NCBI RefSeq assembly: GCF_030540765.1 | Contig: NZ_JAUOEL010000004.1 | Location: forward strand, 496,001 to 560,000 | Origin: Flavivirga jejuensis | GTDB lineage: Bacteria; Bacteroidota; Bacteroidia; Flavobacteriales; Flavobacteriaceae | Length of the DNA stretch: 64,000 nucleotides | Reading direction: 5' to 3' | Part shown: positions 53,061 through 63,661 of the stretch, one piece after another | How the letters are laid out: each line of letters begins with the position of its first letter | How positions within the stretch are numbered: the stretch's first letter is position 1 | Translations under genes and position numbers: made by a program | The notes under the pieces: generated by a model | What the model was told of the DNA's origin: nothing | Seen by the model: only the letters and a program-made list of their open reading frames with translations | Database searches by the model: none

Positions 53061-56000
53061 TTATTCTTTTTTGTCATTTTCATGTTTTTCTTTGTAGTTC
53101 TTTGCAGCATCTTTAGCTATATTTCTAGCTCTGTATTCGTTTAACTGAGATGTCTCACCATCATTTAGTGTTTGAGTAGACATTATCATGCCAGCTCCTT
53201 TACCAAATATTGCTTCAAGTACACCTCCACCAAGTTCATCTGCTAATTCAATTGTTTCACTATCAATACCATCTTTCATATCAAACATATGAAAATCCTT
53301 AGAAGAAAAGGAAACACTATCTCCAACGGTGACTTGCCACTCACCTGTTACTTGGTCATAGTGACCATTGTCTCCATTGCCTCCAAATGTAGTAGAAACG
53401 TCTGAAACAGGATTATCACCAAATTGTGAAAAATCAACATTATTTAAATCCACTACATCACCAGTGTCAACAGCAGATTTCTCTATACCATCATTAGAGT
53501 CTATATAAGTACCCATATTACCTAATATATTATCTTTTTTTGTATTCGCCATTATTACCTTGGCTTCCTCAAAGGTTATATTTGCATCTCTAGCTAGAGT
53601 GGAAGCACTATCTCCAGCTTGTGCTTTCCATCTACCATTACCGAGAGGTTCCCACACAGGTGCCATTCCATCAGGGTCTATAAAACGAATTGGATTATCA
53701 AATACATAGTTATAAGGAGAATGTTTTCGCATCTGTTCAGCCAACGGATCTAAATTCATCCACCTACCAATAGCAGGATCATAGTTCCTAGCTGTAATAT
53801 CATACCAATCAAGACCTAACTCATCCTGATACTCCTTACCACCAAACTTACGTTTAAGCGCAATATTGGTAGAAGTTACATTATTATTGTACCCTTTATG
53901 TTTCAAACCAAAAGGATAGTAGTTATTTTCTTCCAATATTTCTAACGTACCGTTATTGTCTTTATAACTCAACCTCACATTCCCTAAATGGTCTTTATAT
54001 TGATACACATACTCATATGCACCATTATCAACATCAACATACCCCTCAGGGTGATTAAAGAATTTCAAAGAACTGTTCTCGTATACATAATTACCTGCAT
54101 ACTCAGTTGTAGCTCCTGTGCTTACAGTTTTTTTAAGCTTTACTCCAGTCGCATCGTAAATATATGAAATATTTCCAGAAGCTAATGTTACTTGTGTTGG
54201 TAAATTTAAATGATTGTAGGTAATTGCTGTAATCCCTTTATTATCATCTTGGGTCATGTTGCCATTGACATCATAGCTATACTCATCAGTAGAACTAGCA
54301 CCATTATTAAAACCTTCCGTACTACCAGAAGTATCATTTACTACTTTTAATTTATTACTTACTTCATTATTATCGTAAGCATAAGTAAGCTGATCGATTT
54401 TATTGTTGTCAGTAATATTATCCCGCCATAAAGATAGGATGTTTCCATTTTTATCATAACCATCTATTCCAACATCAAACCCAGATGATAAATTAAAACT
54501 ACTACTAGACTTTATACCATAATCTGCACTGGTAATTCTATTTAAAGCATCATAGGTATAAGCATAAGCCCTTGTTGAGTTTGAGCTGTCATCGTTAGCT
54601 GTTTTCCATATAGTTTCGCTAATGTTTCCGTTATATAATTCGGTATTTGTTGATCCTAATTCTGTGGTATTATAATTGATTTTAAAGCTAAATAAATCAT
54701 TACCTAATGTTGTAGGGTCGTTAATTTGTTTTAGCCAGCCTCTAACATTATAAGTATAATCAACCGTTTGTAACCTGTTAGTGTTTAATATGCCACCTAC
54801 ACCTTTGCTTTCTAATTGTCCTAATGCATCATAAGTATTGTCTGCAATAACTTCTTGTATTTCTGGGCTTATCCATAAGCGTGTATCCGGAAAAATAGTT
54901 CCGTTTGTTATTATTATACTATTACTAGCAACTTGATCTGTAGTAATATCTCCTGTTAAGGCTAAATCTACAGCAGTGGCACTACTACCAGAACAGGTGT
55001 ATCCCATGGTTTGATCGCCAATACATTGGGTTTGTGTTAGTAATCGTCCAGCATGATCGTATGTATAATTATCTATAGTGGCAATGGTTATTCCATTTCT
55101 GGTATGTGTCGTTTTGCTTTTAAGTGGTTTGCCCACAAAATCCAATTTACTCTCAATAATATCAACGGTTCCTAAATAAGTATTTTCATTATATACATAT
55201 ATGGGTCTAGATTTTGTATCGTAATAGCTTAGCGTATTAATCCAAACATTGGTTCCAGTTACATCTAGTACTTTAACTTTGCTTACAGTAGCTAGTCCTT
55301 TTACATAGGTCGTATTAGTTTCGTTGGTAGCGGATTCCATAAGTACGACAGAGGTTGGTGCACTTGTTGGTCGGTCTACATAACTATCGTAATAATTAAT
55401 AGTAAGTATTTCTGAAAGTGTTACTAAGCCTGTAGTTGGGTAAGCCCCATTGTTATAAAACATATTAACGCCTCCATAATTTGTGCTATTTGTGCTTTGT
55501 GTAACCCATAAATTTCCATTTATTGCGTTAACTTCAGCTTGTACAGCTTTACGTGTTGTGCTAATTACACTAGTTGCTTTTCCTGTATAGGCTACTCTAC
55601 CAAAGGCATCGTATTTGGTAAATAACCATTCGCCATTTTGTTTTTGTATAGCATCTTGTGTTAGTATGGGGTGGTCTAAGTTATTGTATACAATGTATTC
55701 CCAGTCTTTCCCTGGGATTCTTTTTTCTACCAATCTATTACGATTGTCATATTTATATTGATATCCTAAATCATTTAATTGACTTATTATTGTAGATATA
55801 TTTGTAGTAGATGATGCATCCATTTTTGGTGGTAATACATAGGTTAAATTTCCATAGTCATCATATACGTAATAAGTGTCGTGTTCTACTCCAGACTCAT
55901 AAGTTCGTTTTAAAATAACCTGCCCTTGTTTGTTTTTAAATTCTTCGGTGGTATGATCATTTCCAACACTATGGTTTTCATCTTTGGTAACGGTTTTATA

Positions 56001-57452
56001 AAGTTTTCCTGCTTCGTAATTTGAAGTGCCTCCTGTTAATGTTGGAGTATAGGTATTATTGGCAAAACTAAGGCTTACACTATAAATTCTCACATTAGTC
56101 CCTGAAGCGGTATAGGTTTCATAATCAAACTCTATTTCATTGCCTCCACCTAATGCCCAATCAGCTCCTGGAGCTGATTGTTTAAATACTCTACCCAGAG
56201 GAGAGGCTTCTAATTCTTTTTGTGAATATGGATTTATTGTAGTTTGGGTTAGTCCTATAAAATCATCATCAAATCTGGTGGCGTTGTAATAGTAATTTTT
56301 AGTTGCATTTTCAGTATCTGCTCTATAAGTTCCACATTGTGTAGTTTCTGCGTAGGGTAGATAATCTTTATCTTGTCTGCCATACTCATCATATGCAATA
56401 TGCGTAATAATATCTTCTCTGTTTCCTCCAGCACGAATGCCAATACTTTGCAAAGGTCTGCCCAATCCATCAAAATAAGCAATAGACTCTATCTTGTTAT
56501 CGTCCTGTGTGATTTGAGATACATCTGTAGATTCTATTTGGGGTGTTATGGTGTATACATAATTTTCATCGCTAGGACCGCAAGTGGAAGCGGTAGGTTG
56601 CGCATTAATAACCACATTACTCGAAGCTGCTGATATACATCCAGAAGCATTAGTTGCTGTGAAATTATAAGTGGTAGAAGCTGATAAGCCAATAACTGTT
56701 TTACTTGAACCAGAGCCCGTTATATTTCCTGGGTTAATAACCCAAGTTCCGGTAGGTAAGTTACTTAGCACTACACTTCCTGTGCTTACACTAATTGTAG
56801 GTTGTGTAATGGTACCCACTGAAGGTGTTGAGGGTGTTGAGGGCTGAGCATTAACCGTTTTGCTTGCAGAGGCTGATGTGTTTCCATTTAAGGTAGCGGA
56901 TACATAATAAGTTCCTTGGGGAGCTGTAATAGTTGCCCCTGAAATAGTTACCCCAGATGATGGAACTACGGAATAAGTATAAGACGCATTATAATTTGTA
57001 ATAGAAAAACTTCCTGTTGAAAGACTACAGGTTGGATGAGTTACTGAACTTAAAGTAGGAGTAGAAACAGGGCTAATTATTGTAACAGTTATATTATCAT
57101 AATAATATTCAGTAAAAAAATCATCATCCACATCAACAGTAATACTTTTAGTGCCAGCAGAACTCCAAGAAATAGAAATATCGGGATCATTATAACCTAA
57201 ATATGAACTACTACTCGATTCTGTTATTGTTGCTCCAGAACCAACATACCAAAAATAAGAATACCCAGAACCTAGTGTATTTGAATTGGTATCTGAAAAT
57301 ATATAAGGTTTAGTTTCTCCAACATTAGCAGTTGTAGGTCCATCAATGCTATAGGTTTGTGCATAAAAACTACCGGAACACACTAAACACATTACCAATA
57401 CTACTAGGGCTTGTATATAAAATTTGTTGTTTTTTATTGTTATAGTATTCAT
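53061..57452 (-). CDS. RHS/DUF6443 polymorphic toxin-type protein
   Basis: 1463 aa, secreted (signal to about residue 31). Order: PKD/Ig-like and repetitive beta domains (~35-285), DUF6443 (~290-420: YVYTITPQIES, ESIAYFDGLGRPLQS), long YD/RHS repeats, the RHS-associated core (GKEYQDELGLDWYDITARNY, GRWMNLDPLAE, and DPDGM ending at 1263), then a 200-aa variable tail (coordinates 53061-53663). The tail opens with a LysM-like motif (WKAQAGDSASTLARDANIT) and ends in a charged region. No known toxin fold is recognised in it. A membrane immunity candidate follows. Confidence 0.9.
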   Translation of the reverse strand: MNTITIKNNKFYIQALVVLVMCLVCSGSFYAQTYSIDGPTTANVGETKPYIFSDTNSNTLGSGYSYFWYVGSGATITESSSSSYLGYNDPDISISWSSAGTKSITVDVDDDFFTEYYYDNITVTIISPVSTPTLSSVTHPTCSLSTGSFSITNYNASYTYSVVPSSGVTISGATITAPQGTYYVSATLNGNTSASASKTVNAQPSTPSTPSVGTITQPTISVSTGSVVLSNLPTGTWVINPGNITGSGSSKTVIGLSASTTYNFTATNASGCISAASSNVVINAQPTASTCGPSDENYVYTITPQIESTDVSQITQDDNKIESIAYFDGLGRPLQSIGIRAGGNREDIITHIAYDEYGRQDKDYLPYAETTQCGTYRADTENATKNYYYNATRFDDDFIGLTQTTINPYSQKELEASPLGRVFKQSAPGADWALGGGNEIEFDYETYTASGTNVRIYSVSLSFANNTYTPTLTGGTSNYEAGKLYKTVTKDENHSVGNDHTTEEFKNKQGQVILKRTYESGVEHDTYYVYDDYGNLTYVLPPKMDASSTTNISTIISQLNDLGYQYKYDNRNRLVEKRIPGKDWEYIVYNNLDHPILTQDAIQKQNGEWLFTKYDAFGRVAYTGKATSVISTTRKAVQAEVNAINGNLWVTQSTNSTNYGGVNMFYNNGAYPTTGLVTLSEILTINYYDSYVDRPTSAPTSVVLMESATNETNTTYVKGLATVSKVKVLDVTGTNVWINTLSYYDTKSRPIYVYNENTYLGTVDIIESKLDFVGKPLKSKTTHTRNGITIATIDNYTYDHAGRLLTQTQCIGDQTMGYTCSGSSATAVDLALTGDITTDQVASNSIIITNGTIFPDTRLWISPEIQEVIADNTYDALGQLESKGVGGILNTNRLQTVDYTYNVRGWLKQINDPTTLGNDLFSFKINYNTTELGSTNTELYNGNISETIWKTANDDSSNSTRAYAYTYDALNRITSADYGIKSSSSFNLSSGFDVGIDGYDKNGNILSLWRDNITDNNKIDQLTYAYDNNEVSNKLKVVNDTSGSTEGFNNGASSTDEYSYDVNGNMTQDDNKGITAITYNHLNLPTQVTLASGNISYIYDATGVKLKKTVSTGATTEYAGNYVYENSSLKFFNHPEGYVDVDNGAYEYVYQYKDHLGNVRLSYKDNNGTLEILEENNYYPFGLKHKGYNNNVTSTNIALKRKFGGKEYQDELGLDWYDITARNYDPAIGRWMNLDPLAEQMRKHSPYNYVFDNPIRFIDPDGMAPVWEPLGNGRWKAQAGDSASTLARDANITFEEAKVIMANTKKDNILGNMGTYIDSNDGIEKSAVDTGDVVDLNNVDFSQFGDNPVSDVSTTFGGNGDNGHYDQVTGEWQVTVGDSVSFSSKDFHMFDMKDGIDSETIELADELGGGVLEAIFGKGAGMIMSTQTLNDGETSQLNEYRARNIAKDAAKNYKEKHENDKKE

Positions 57453-57458
57453 AATAAC

Positions 57459-57905
57459 TTAGTTTTTAGTTAAATGCCAATTGGTAAATAAAATATTCAT
57501 ACTACCAGTAGTATTTATTTGGCTTAAGATTAAGCTGTTTGTTTCTAGTTTTTTAATTTTAAATAATACGGTTTTGCCATTAGGGTTCGTAATTGCTAAG
57601 TTGTTATTGGTATTTGTAGCCCAATTGGCGTTTGTAGTCCTACCATCTGACAAAACTTGTACATAAGAACCATCTGTATTAAAAGTGATTTTTCGGTTTT
57701 TATAAGTACTAGATAATTTGCTTTTTCTTACGGTATTCATTTCATTAAAATGAGTTTTAGATTTTTGTGCCATACTATTTAAAGAGGCTTGATAATCAAA
57801 AGTCCAAGTGCCAATGAGTTCTTCCTGAATAGTTTGCCCGCTAAGTGTTTGTGGGATACTTAAAAGCACTAACATGAATGCGATAATATATATGTGTGAT
57901 TTCAT
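57459..57905 (-). CDS. lipocalin-like secreted protein
   Basis: About 148 aa from ATG 57905 (MKSHIYIIAFMLVLLSIP); the ORF is open 33 codons further upstream but those run into the preceding RHS gene. Signal peptide, then a lipocalin-type start EELIGTWTFDYQ and beta-strands ITFNTDGSYVQVL, FKIKKLETNSLILSQ. It lies between the two RHS genes with 6 bp to the next start, so it belongs to the same operon. Role may be in RHS export or shielding, by position only. Confidence 0.7.
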   Translation of the reverse strand: MKSHIYIIAFMLVLLSIPQTLSGQTIQEELIGTWTFDYQASLNSMAQKSKTHFNEMNTVRKSKLSSTYKNRKITFNTDGSYVQVLSDGRTTNANWATNTNNNLAITNPNGKTVLFKIKKLETNSLILSQINTTGSMNILFTNWHLTKN

Positions 57906-57948
57906 AATGATATTTTTTGTTTTAGGATTGTAGATGGGTGTTGATTCT

Positions 57949-60900
57949 TTATTGTTGCCCTTTGTAATGGTATTCGTTTTGAGATAGTATCTTACCATTA
58001 GCATCTTTTACCTGCTCTAATCGGTTAAAATCATCGTACTCATAATACATCGTATAGCCTTTGGGGTTTGTAATACTTGTTACCCCTATAAGTGGGTCAA
58101 AAGTGTAGGTGGTGACCAATGCATCAGATAAGTTTCTTAACGTGTTTAAAGCAGCACGTAGCTGACCTTCATTACCTACATAGCTAGTTACAACTCCGCT
58201 ACTATCTATAACATCAACAGTTCTGTCATCATCATCATTAGATTTTGTATGTAAATTAGTAATTTGACTAGATACTTCTGAATATGTAGCATTCTCTATT
58301 TTTGCTATGGGAAATTTTTCATTATAACCCCAGATGTAAACAATATGAGTACCATCAGACTTTTTGACTTCTTGTACATTCCCATTGTTATAATAACCTA
58401 TAAACTCAACTCTATCTTCTAATGCATCGCTGCCTTTTGAAGACTTTATGATATCTGGTGCATAAATTGCATTACCCCAATCTTCATAATTGTTTTTTAA
58501 AGTTGATAATGTTACTGCTCCATTTTTTGTTTTTTGTTCAATTACTGGATTAATAATATTTGCATCCACCATTTTTTGATATACATTATTAGGCGCTGCA
58601 AAATCTTGAGGATATTTACTCTCTGAGACTATGGTTTCTGATTTACTATTAGAAAAAGAAGTTGATGTTAGTTGGTTTTGATTATTGTATGTGTGATTTT
58701 TAATTGTAGTAACCCCATTTTCTGTAATGGTCTCTTTATTTATTAAAGCAACTCCCAAACCTAATTCATAATCTGCCAAATAATACGTCTCTTCTGGCTT
58801 AATGCCATCTGCATGATATAACTCAGTATATTTAAAAGTTAAACCAGTCATGGGGACATCATAATCTAAATAAAGTTGATAGTCTCCCGTTAGATAATTA
58901 TATTGAATTTTTCTTTTAGTACCCTTTAATTGTACATAATCATATTGATACCCAATAGATTTAATAAGTTCATTTGTTTCTGAATAGTAAAATTTAGATG
59001 TAGGTAATCCTCTTCTCCAACTCCAATCAATTCTTTTGTTATTATAAGGCCACTCATAACTTTCTGCATCAAAAGAACCTAAATTATATGCTTGAACAAT
59101 AGAACCAGCATATCTGCGAAACCAATATACTGTACTATTTAGCAGGCCTAAAAAAATTGGTACAGTAAAATTATGAACTATTCTTCCGTTTCCTATTTCC
59201 TTTTCAGTTACACGTTCATAACTTAAATGATAACCATTAGTGGTTCCTAAAGCTATAGGATTACCAGATCCTATTTTGTAAAAATAATTTTCATTAGGAT
59301 TATCATTAATGTCACTGGATCCGAAAGGTACACCATCCATATAATAGTCCCACCTATATGCAGGATGTATATGATAATGAGAAATATCATGATTATCTAT
59401 TACAGTTCTAAAAACCGTTTTACTATTTCCATAATTAGGATAATCTGCATATTGCCCTCCTGAATAAGTAAATGTTCTATGCTTTACAACTGAACCATCT
59501 ATCTTATTTTTTATCTCTGCCACTCGTAAACCACCAGCATTACTATTAAAATTGTTAAAAGTATAATCAGATAATATATTAGTATGTTGCTCAAAAACAA
59601 ATTCCGTTTCTCCTCCCGTAGGGTACGTAATAGATTTTAGTGTGCCATACTCCATATGCGGATATGATGGTTCACGATCAGCTCCAGGAACTTGTCTGTT
59701 TACATATTCTGGGGTATGAGAATAATTTATTTTCGGCACGTCTCCTGAAAAAGCAGGCCTATAAGAAGTGTTAGTAATTGCCCCATTAAAATAACCCCAA
59801 TGATCTTGTGCAAAAGATAATTTATTAGGTAACATGTCTTTATTATCAGCAGTTCTCCCATAATATTTAAATGCATGCGTTTTTATATCATCACCATTAC
59901 AGGTTGTCTCTGTTAAGGATTTTAAATAAAGGCGTTTATTTGCCCAATTGTAACTAGTAGTTGACCCATTTACACGACCAGGTGTTTCCGATTCTATAAA
60001 TTCATAATCAAAATCTATCTTTTTTATACAATTTCCAGAATAACTTATTTCAATACCTCCAATAGTTTTTGGTCTTTTGGCTTCTTCTATTAAATTTGAA
60101 TCACGTAAATCTTCTCGTACTTCTCCGCCATTAAAGGTTACAGTTTCCCCAAAACTAGTCGTTATCTTAGAAAGTCTTTGCCCATAACTTGTTGGGGATT
60201 TAGCGTACTGATAAGTTAATGCATTGATAGTTTGGCTATGGCTTATGTAAGTTTCTTCTCTATCATTTGTAAGCGTTTTGTATTTTTCTTGTATATACTC
60301 AAAATCAATCCATTCTGTTAAGTCGTAACTTTCTATTCTTGTTATATAATAAGCCGTTACATGTCCTGTTCCTGTTTCGTGTTCCAAATATCCAAATGTG
60401 TAAATAGTTCCATTAGCATCTATTATTTGCATAGGGTCTAAAGGATTATTGTTCAAAGCTATTTTAAAATTAATATCTGGAGACACTATAGGGTTCTCAG
60501 CATCATCAAAAACAAACTTCCCTGAATAACCTAAGAAATTATAATAATAGAGATCAGGTTCTTTGTCATAATAATCCCGAATCCATCTTAAGCCATCATG
60601 AATGGCATAGTAAGTGTCAGAGAATCTCGACAGTAGATCACCAATCGCAGGTGAATTTGACATTCCTTGATTACTATTATCTTCTTCATCTTTAACAACT
60701 CTAGAAATAACACCTCCTGCATTAAGCGTCCACCCTAAACCTACCTTAGAACCATGTTCTTCTACTTTTATACCAGAAGCCCTATAGGATAATGATATAG
60801 GAACACTTAGTTTTCTACCTTTAATTTCCCAAAGAGGAATATTAATATTTGGAGTACCAGTAGATAAGGATATAGGTGTATTTCCATATTCACCTAAAGC

Positions 60901-61002
60901 TGCTGCTGTAGGAGATGGATATACTATTTCAGGTAAGTCTTGAGCTATAGCTATTTTGAAAGTTAATATAAAACCTAATAAGAGGAATAATCGTGTATTC
61001 AT
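57949..61002 (-). CDS. RHS-repeat protein, upstream partner
   Basis: 1017 aa, secreted (signal ending at ...IAIAQ). The N-terminus PSPTAAALGEYGNTPISLSTG and GLGWTLNAGGVISRVV is the typical SpvB/TcdB-like entry of Bacteroidota RHS proteins, followed by YD-type repeats. It ends in YTMYYEYDDFNRLEQVKDANG with no RHS-associated core and no toxin tail. It may provide the shell partner for the 1463-aa protein downstream, similar to the TcB/TcC division; this is inference from the layout. Confidence 0.85.
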   Translation of the reverse strand: MNTRLFLLLGFILTFKIAIAQDLPEIVYPSPTAAALGEYGNTPISLSTGTPNINIPLWEIKGRKLSVPISLSYRASGIKVEEHGSKVGLGWTLNAGGVISRVVKDEEDNSNQGMSNSPAIGDLLSRFSDTYYAIHDGLRWIRDYYDKEPDLYYYNFLGYSGKFVFDDAENPIVSPDINFKIALNNNPLDPMQIIDANGTIYTFGYLEHETGTGHVTAYYITRIESYDLTEWIDFEYIQEKYKTLTNDREETYISHSQTINALTYQYAKSPTSYGQRLSKITTSFGETVTFNGGEVREDLRDSNLIEEAKRPKTIGGIEISYSGNCIKKIDFDYEFIESETPGRVNGSTTSYNWANKRLYLKSLTETTCNGDDIKTHAFKYYGRTADNKDMLPNKLSFAQDHWGYFNGAITNTSYRPAFSGDVPKINYSHTPEYVNRQVPGADREPSYPHMEYGTLKSITYPTGGETEFVFEQHTNILSDYTFNNFNSNAGGLRVAEIKNKIDGSVVKHRTFTYSGGQYADYPNYGNSKTVFRTVIDNHDISHYHIHPAYRWDYYMDGVPFGSSDINDNPNENYFYKIGSGNPIALGTTNGYHLSYERVTEKEIGNGRIVHNFTVPIFLGLLNSTVYWFRRYAGSIVQAYNLGSFDAESYEWPYNNKRIDWSWRRGLPTSKFYYSETNELIKSIGYQYDYVQLKGTKRKIQYNYLTGDYQLYLDYDVPMTGLTFKYTELYHADGIKPEETYYLADYELGLGVALINKETITENGVTTIKNHTYNNQNQLTSTSFSNSKSETIVSESKYPQDFAAPNNVYQKMVDANIINPVIEQKTKNGAVTLSTLKNNYEDWGNAIYAPDIIKSSKGSDALEDRVEFIGYYNNGNVQEVKKSDGTHIVYIWGYNEKFPIAKIENATYSEVSSQITNLHTKSNDDDDRTVDVIDSSGVVTSYVGNEGQLRAALNTLRNLSDALVTTYTFDPLIGVTSITNPKGYTMYYEYDDFNRLEQVKDANGKILSQNEYHYKGQQ

Positions 61003-61058
61003 AAGTACATTAATTTATGGTTTGTAATGTGCTTATAAAGCTCGACAATTTTAGTAAG

Positions 61059-61082
61059 AAAAAGCTAAGGTTTTACCTTAGC
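61059..61082 (-). terminator. terminator after the 61173-61895 gene
   Basis: On the minus strand GCTAAGGT/ACCTTAGC with loop AAA, then TTTTT. It lies 91 bp past the stop of that gene and 57 bp upstream of the RHS operon start. A second plus-strand hairpin AATAAGG/CCTTATT followed by T-run lies at 61086-61109. Confidence 0.8.
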
Positions 61083-61172
61083 ACTAATAAGGGGAAACCT
61101 TATTTTTTTGTAGGTTTTTTAACATGTGATTAATGGGTTTTGCTTATATACTGAAGATTCTTGAGAAAACAG

Positions 61173-61895
61173 TTATTGTGTTCCCTTAATATCACTTATC
61201 TCCAAACCTAAAACAAGTAATTTATGAAACGTGGGCAATTTGGCACCACTTTCTGTGGTTATCCAATCGTTCCATGAGGCTTCTAAACCATCAATAGGAA
61301 GTAAAGATGTCCACATTTTAAAGGCTTTTGGTTTTCCTGTGTTATCAAATAGCCATAAATAAGAATCTCCAGGAGTAGATCCACCAGTGGTGTAGGTAAC
61401 TAAAAGAGCTTCGTCTCCATTTTCAAGTTTTACAAGTCTGCGTTCTGTGCCTTTATTAAAGATTTTATAGGGAGCTACCAGCCAAAACGAGTCGTTGTTA
61501 AAATATTCTAAGGCGTTTGAAAGTAACCCCTTAGTCATATCGTTTTCAACGTTAAAGCTATGTATGTAAGCTTTACTTTTGCTATGATCGTTTAGATCTA
61601 AATCCACTTTAAAATCTTTCCAGAAAACTTCGCAGGTGTTCTTTTCTTTATCCCATTTATAATGATGTCTTTTCTTGTAGGTCCACTCAATATGATTGGT
61701 GTTTTTAAAAGCATCATAATCTAAAGCCTTAAGCATTTTATAAGCTAAGGCATCAGCTTGTTTGCCTTGAATGCCTGTAGGTAGGTCTTCATTGTATTTA
61801 AAGAATAAAAAACCAAAGAACAATAAGCTAGGTAAAGTGAAAAATATGATTACCCCAGATATTATTTTAAATATTTTTTTTGATTTCTTTGCCAT
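61173..61895 (-). CDS. membrane-anchored conserved hypothetical protein
   Basis: 240 aa. One N-terminal membrane anchor (IISGVIIFFTLPSLLFFGFLFF), then a periplasmic domain with strands HHYKWDKEKNTCEVFWKDF, SFWLVAPYKIFNKGTERRL and LLVTYTTGGSTPGDSYLW. Resembles DUF-type LolA/outer-membrane-lipoprotein-like beta proteins common in Flavobacteriia, but I cannot name the family. Shares the strand with ggt upstream (73 bp gap). Confidence 0.7.
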   Translation of the reverse strand: MAKKSKKIFKIISGVIIFFTLPSLLFFGFLFFKYNEDLPTGIQGKQADALAYKMLKALDYDAFKNTNHIEWTYKKRHHYKWDKEKNTCEVFWKDFKVDLDLNDHSKSKAYIHSFNVENDMTKGLLSNALEYFNNDSFWLVAPYKIFNKGTERRLVKLENGDEALLVTYTTGGSTPGDSYLWLFDNTGKPKAFKMWTSLLPIDGLEASWNDWITTESGAKLPTFHKLLVLGLEISDIKGTQ

Positions 61896-61968
61896 AAAAC
61901 CTTTATGTCATTTTTTTAAATATAAGCTCTAAATTATTAAATAGTATTGTGTTAGTAAAAAAAAAAGG

Positions 61969-63657
61969 TTAAAAACCGATGGCAGTATCATCTCCTCGAC
62001 GATCTGCACCACCCTCTAACAATTCATCATCTAAAACAAGTATTCCATCGACCTTACCAATTATAGGAGAATCCTTTTCATTTATAGAATATCCTAATTT
62101 TTGGAGTTGAAGAATGGATGTATTATCAAACGAATTTGGTTCCATTCTAATTTCGTCTGGTAACCATTGATGATGAAAACGAGGTGCATTTACGGCTTCT
62201 TGCATGGTCATATTAAATTCATGGACATTCAGAATGGTTTGTAAAACAGATGTTATAATAGTGGATCCTCCAGGTGTACCAACGGTCATGAATAGTTTAT
62301 CGTTTTTTTCAATAATGGTTGGTGTCATAGAGCTTAGCATCCGTTTTTCTGGAACGATGCTATTTGCAATACCTCCTATAAGTCCGAACATATTTGGCGC
62401 CCCAGGCTTGCTACTAAAGTCGTCCATTTCATTGTTTAAAAAGAATCCTAGATCGGAACAGTATAATTTTGATCCATAAGCCCCATTTATAGTTGTGGTA
62501 ACAGATACGGCATTACCAAATGGATCAACGATGGAGTAGTGGGTGGTTTCGTCGCTTTCAACTACTTGAACGTTTCCATGAGAAACATCGCTAGATAATG
62601 TTGCTTTTTCAAAAGAAAATGTACGCATGCGATCATTTAAATAAGATTTGCTTATTAATGTGTCATCAGGAATATTAACAAAATCAGGATCTCCTAAATA
62701 AAAGCTTCTATCGGCAAAAGCTCGTCGTTCGGCTTCTGTTATAACTTGAATGGATTTAACAGAATTATGTCCGAATTCATGTAAATCGTAAGGTTCAACC
62801 ATCGTCATTATTTGCGCTAAACAAACACCTCCACTAGAAGGCGGTGGCATAGAAATAATTTTTAGATCATCATACATAAATGTAGTAGGCTTACGCCATT
62901 TAACGGTATATTTCGCTAGATCTTCTTCGGTTATAATACCGCCATTTTCTTGAATAAACCTTACTAAGCGTTTAGCTGTTTCTCCTTTATAGAATTCATC
63001 TTTTCCATGTATTAAAAGACGTTCTAATGTTTTTGCAAGTGCTGGATATTTAATAGTGTCCTTTTCTTTCCATGCTTTACTAAATAGAATAGAATCTTTG
63101 TTAGCTTTAAAAAAAAGAGGTTGGTATCTTTTTATTTTTGCTGCTTGCTTTTTTGTAACAATAACGCCTTTTAAAGCTAGGTTAATAGATGGTCTTATGA
63201 TGGCTTCTATAGGTAGGCTACCAAACTTTTCATGCACAGCAAAAATACCAGCAACAGATCCAGGGATGCCTACTGCCATAGCTCCTATGGTGCTTTTTTC
63301 GGGAATAACTTCGCCTTTTTCATCTAAATACATACTTTTAGTGGCTGCTAACGGTGCTTTTTCTCTATAATCTAGTGCTCCAATATCACCATCCGATTTT
63401 CGGTAAATCATAAAACCACCACCACCTATGTTTCCAGCATATGGGTAGGCAACAGCTAAGGCTAATTGCGTAGCTGCCATGGCATCAAAAGCATTACCTC
63501 CTTTCTTAAGAATATCACTACCAATCTTTGAGGCTTCTACTCGTGCAGAAACGACCATAGCATGTTCAGCTATTAAACCTGTTTTTATAGGAGCAACGGT
63601 TTTTTTACATGAATTACAGAGGGTAAATAATAATAAGATAGATACTAGCTGTTTCAT
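61969..63657 (-). CDS. ggt: gamma-glutamyltranspeptidase
   Basis: 562-aa N-terminal-nucleophile hydrolase that splits gamma-glutamyl compounds such as glutathione in the periplasm. Lipoprotein signal (LCNSC, Cys17). It is self-cleaving, and the nucleophile is Thr372 in DETTHYSIVD, matching E. coli Thr391. GTPGGSTIITSVLQTI and NAPRFHHQWLPDEIRME follow the E. coli protein closely. Length and motifs complete, so an active enzyme is expected. Confidence 0.96.
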   Translation of the reverse strand: MKQLVSILLLFTLCNSCKKTVAPIKTGLIAEHAMVVSARVEASKIGSDILKKGGNAFDAMAATQLALAVAYPYAGNIGGGGFMIYRKSDGDIGALDYREKAPLAATKSMYLDEKGEVIPEKSTIGAMAVGIPGSVAGIFAVHEKFGSLPIEAIIRPSINLALKGVIVTKKQAAKIKRYQPLFFKANKDSILFSKAWKEKDTIKYPALAKTLERLLIHGKDEFYKGETAKRLVRFIQENGGIITEEDLAKYTVKWRKPTTFMYDDLKIISMPPPSSGGVCLAQIMTMVEPYDLHEFGHNSVKSIQVITEAERRAFADRSFYLGDPDFVNIPDDTLISKSYLNDRMRTFSFEKATLSSDVSHGNVQVVESDETTHYSIVDPFGNAVSVTTTINGAYGSKLYCSDLGFFLNNEMDDFSSKPGAPNMFGLIGGIANSIVPEKRMLSSMTPTIIEKNDKLFMTVGTPGGSTIITSVLQTILNVHEFNMTMQEAVNAPRFHHQWLPDEIRMEPNSFDNTSILQLQKLGYSINEKDSPIIGKVDGILVLDDELLEGGADRRGDDTAIGF

Positions 63658-63661
63658 AAAT

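Noticed and set aside
56373-56633. Plus-strand ORF inside the RHS gene.
   Set aside because: Antisense shadow of the DUF6443 region.
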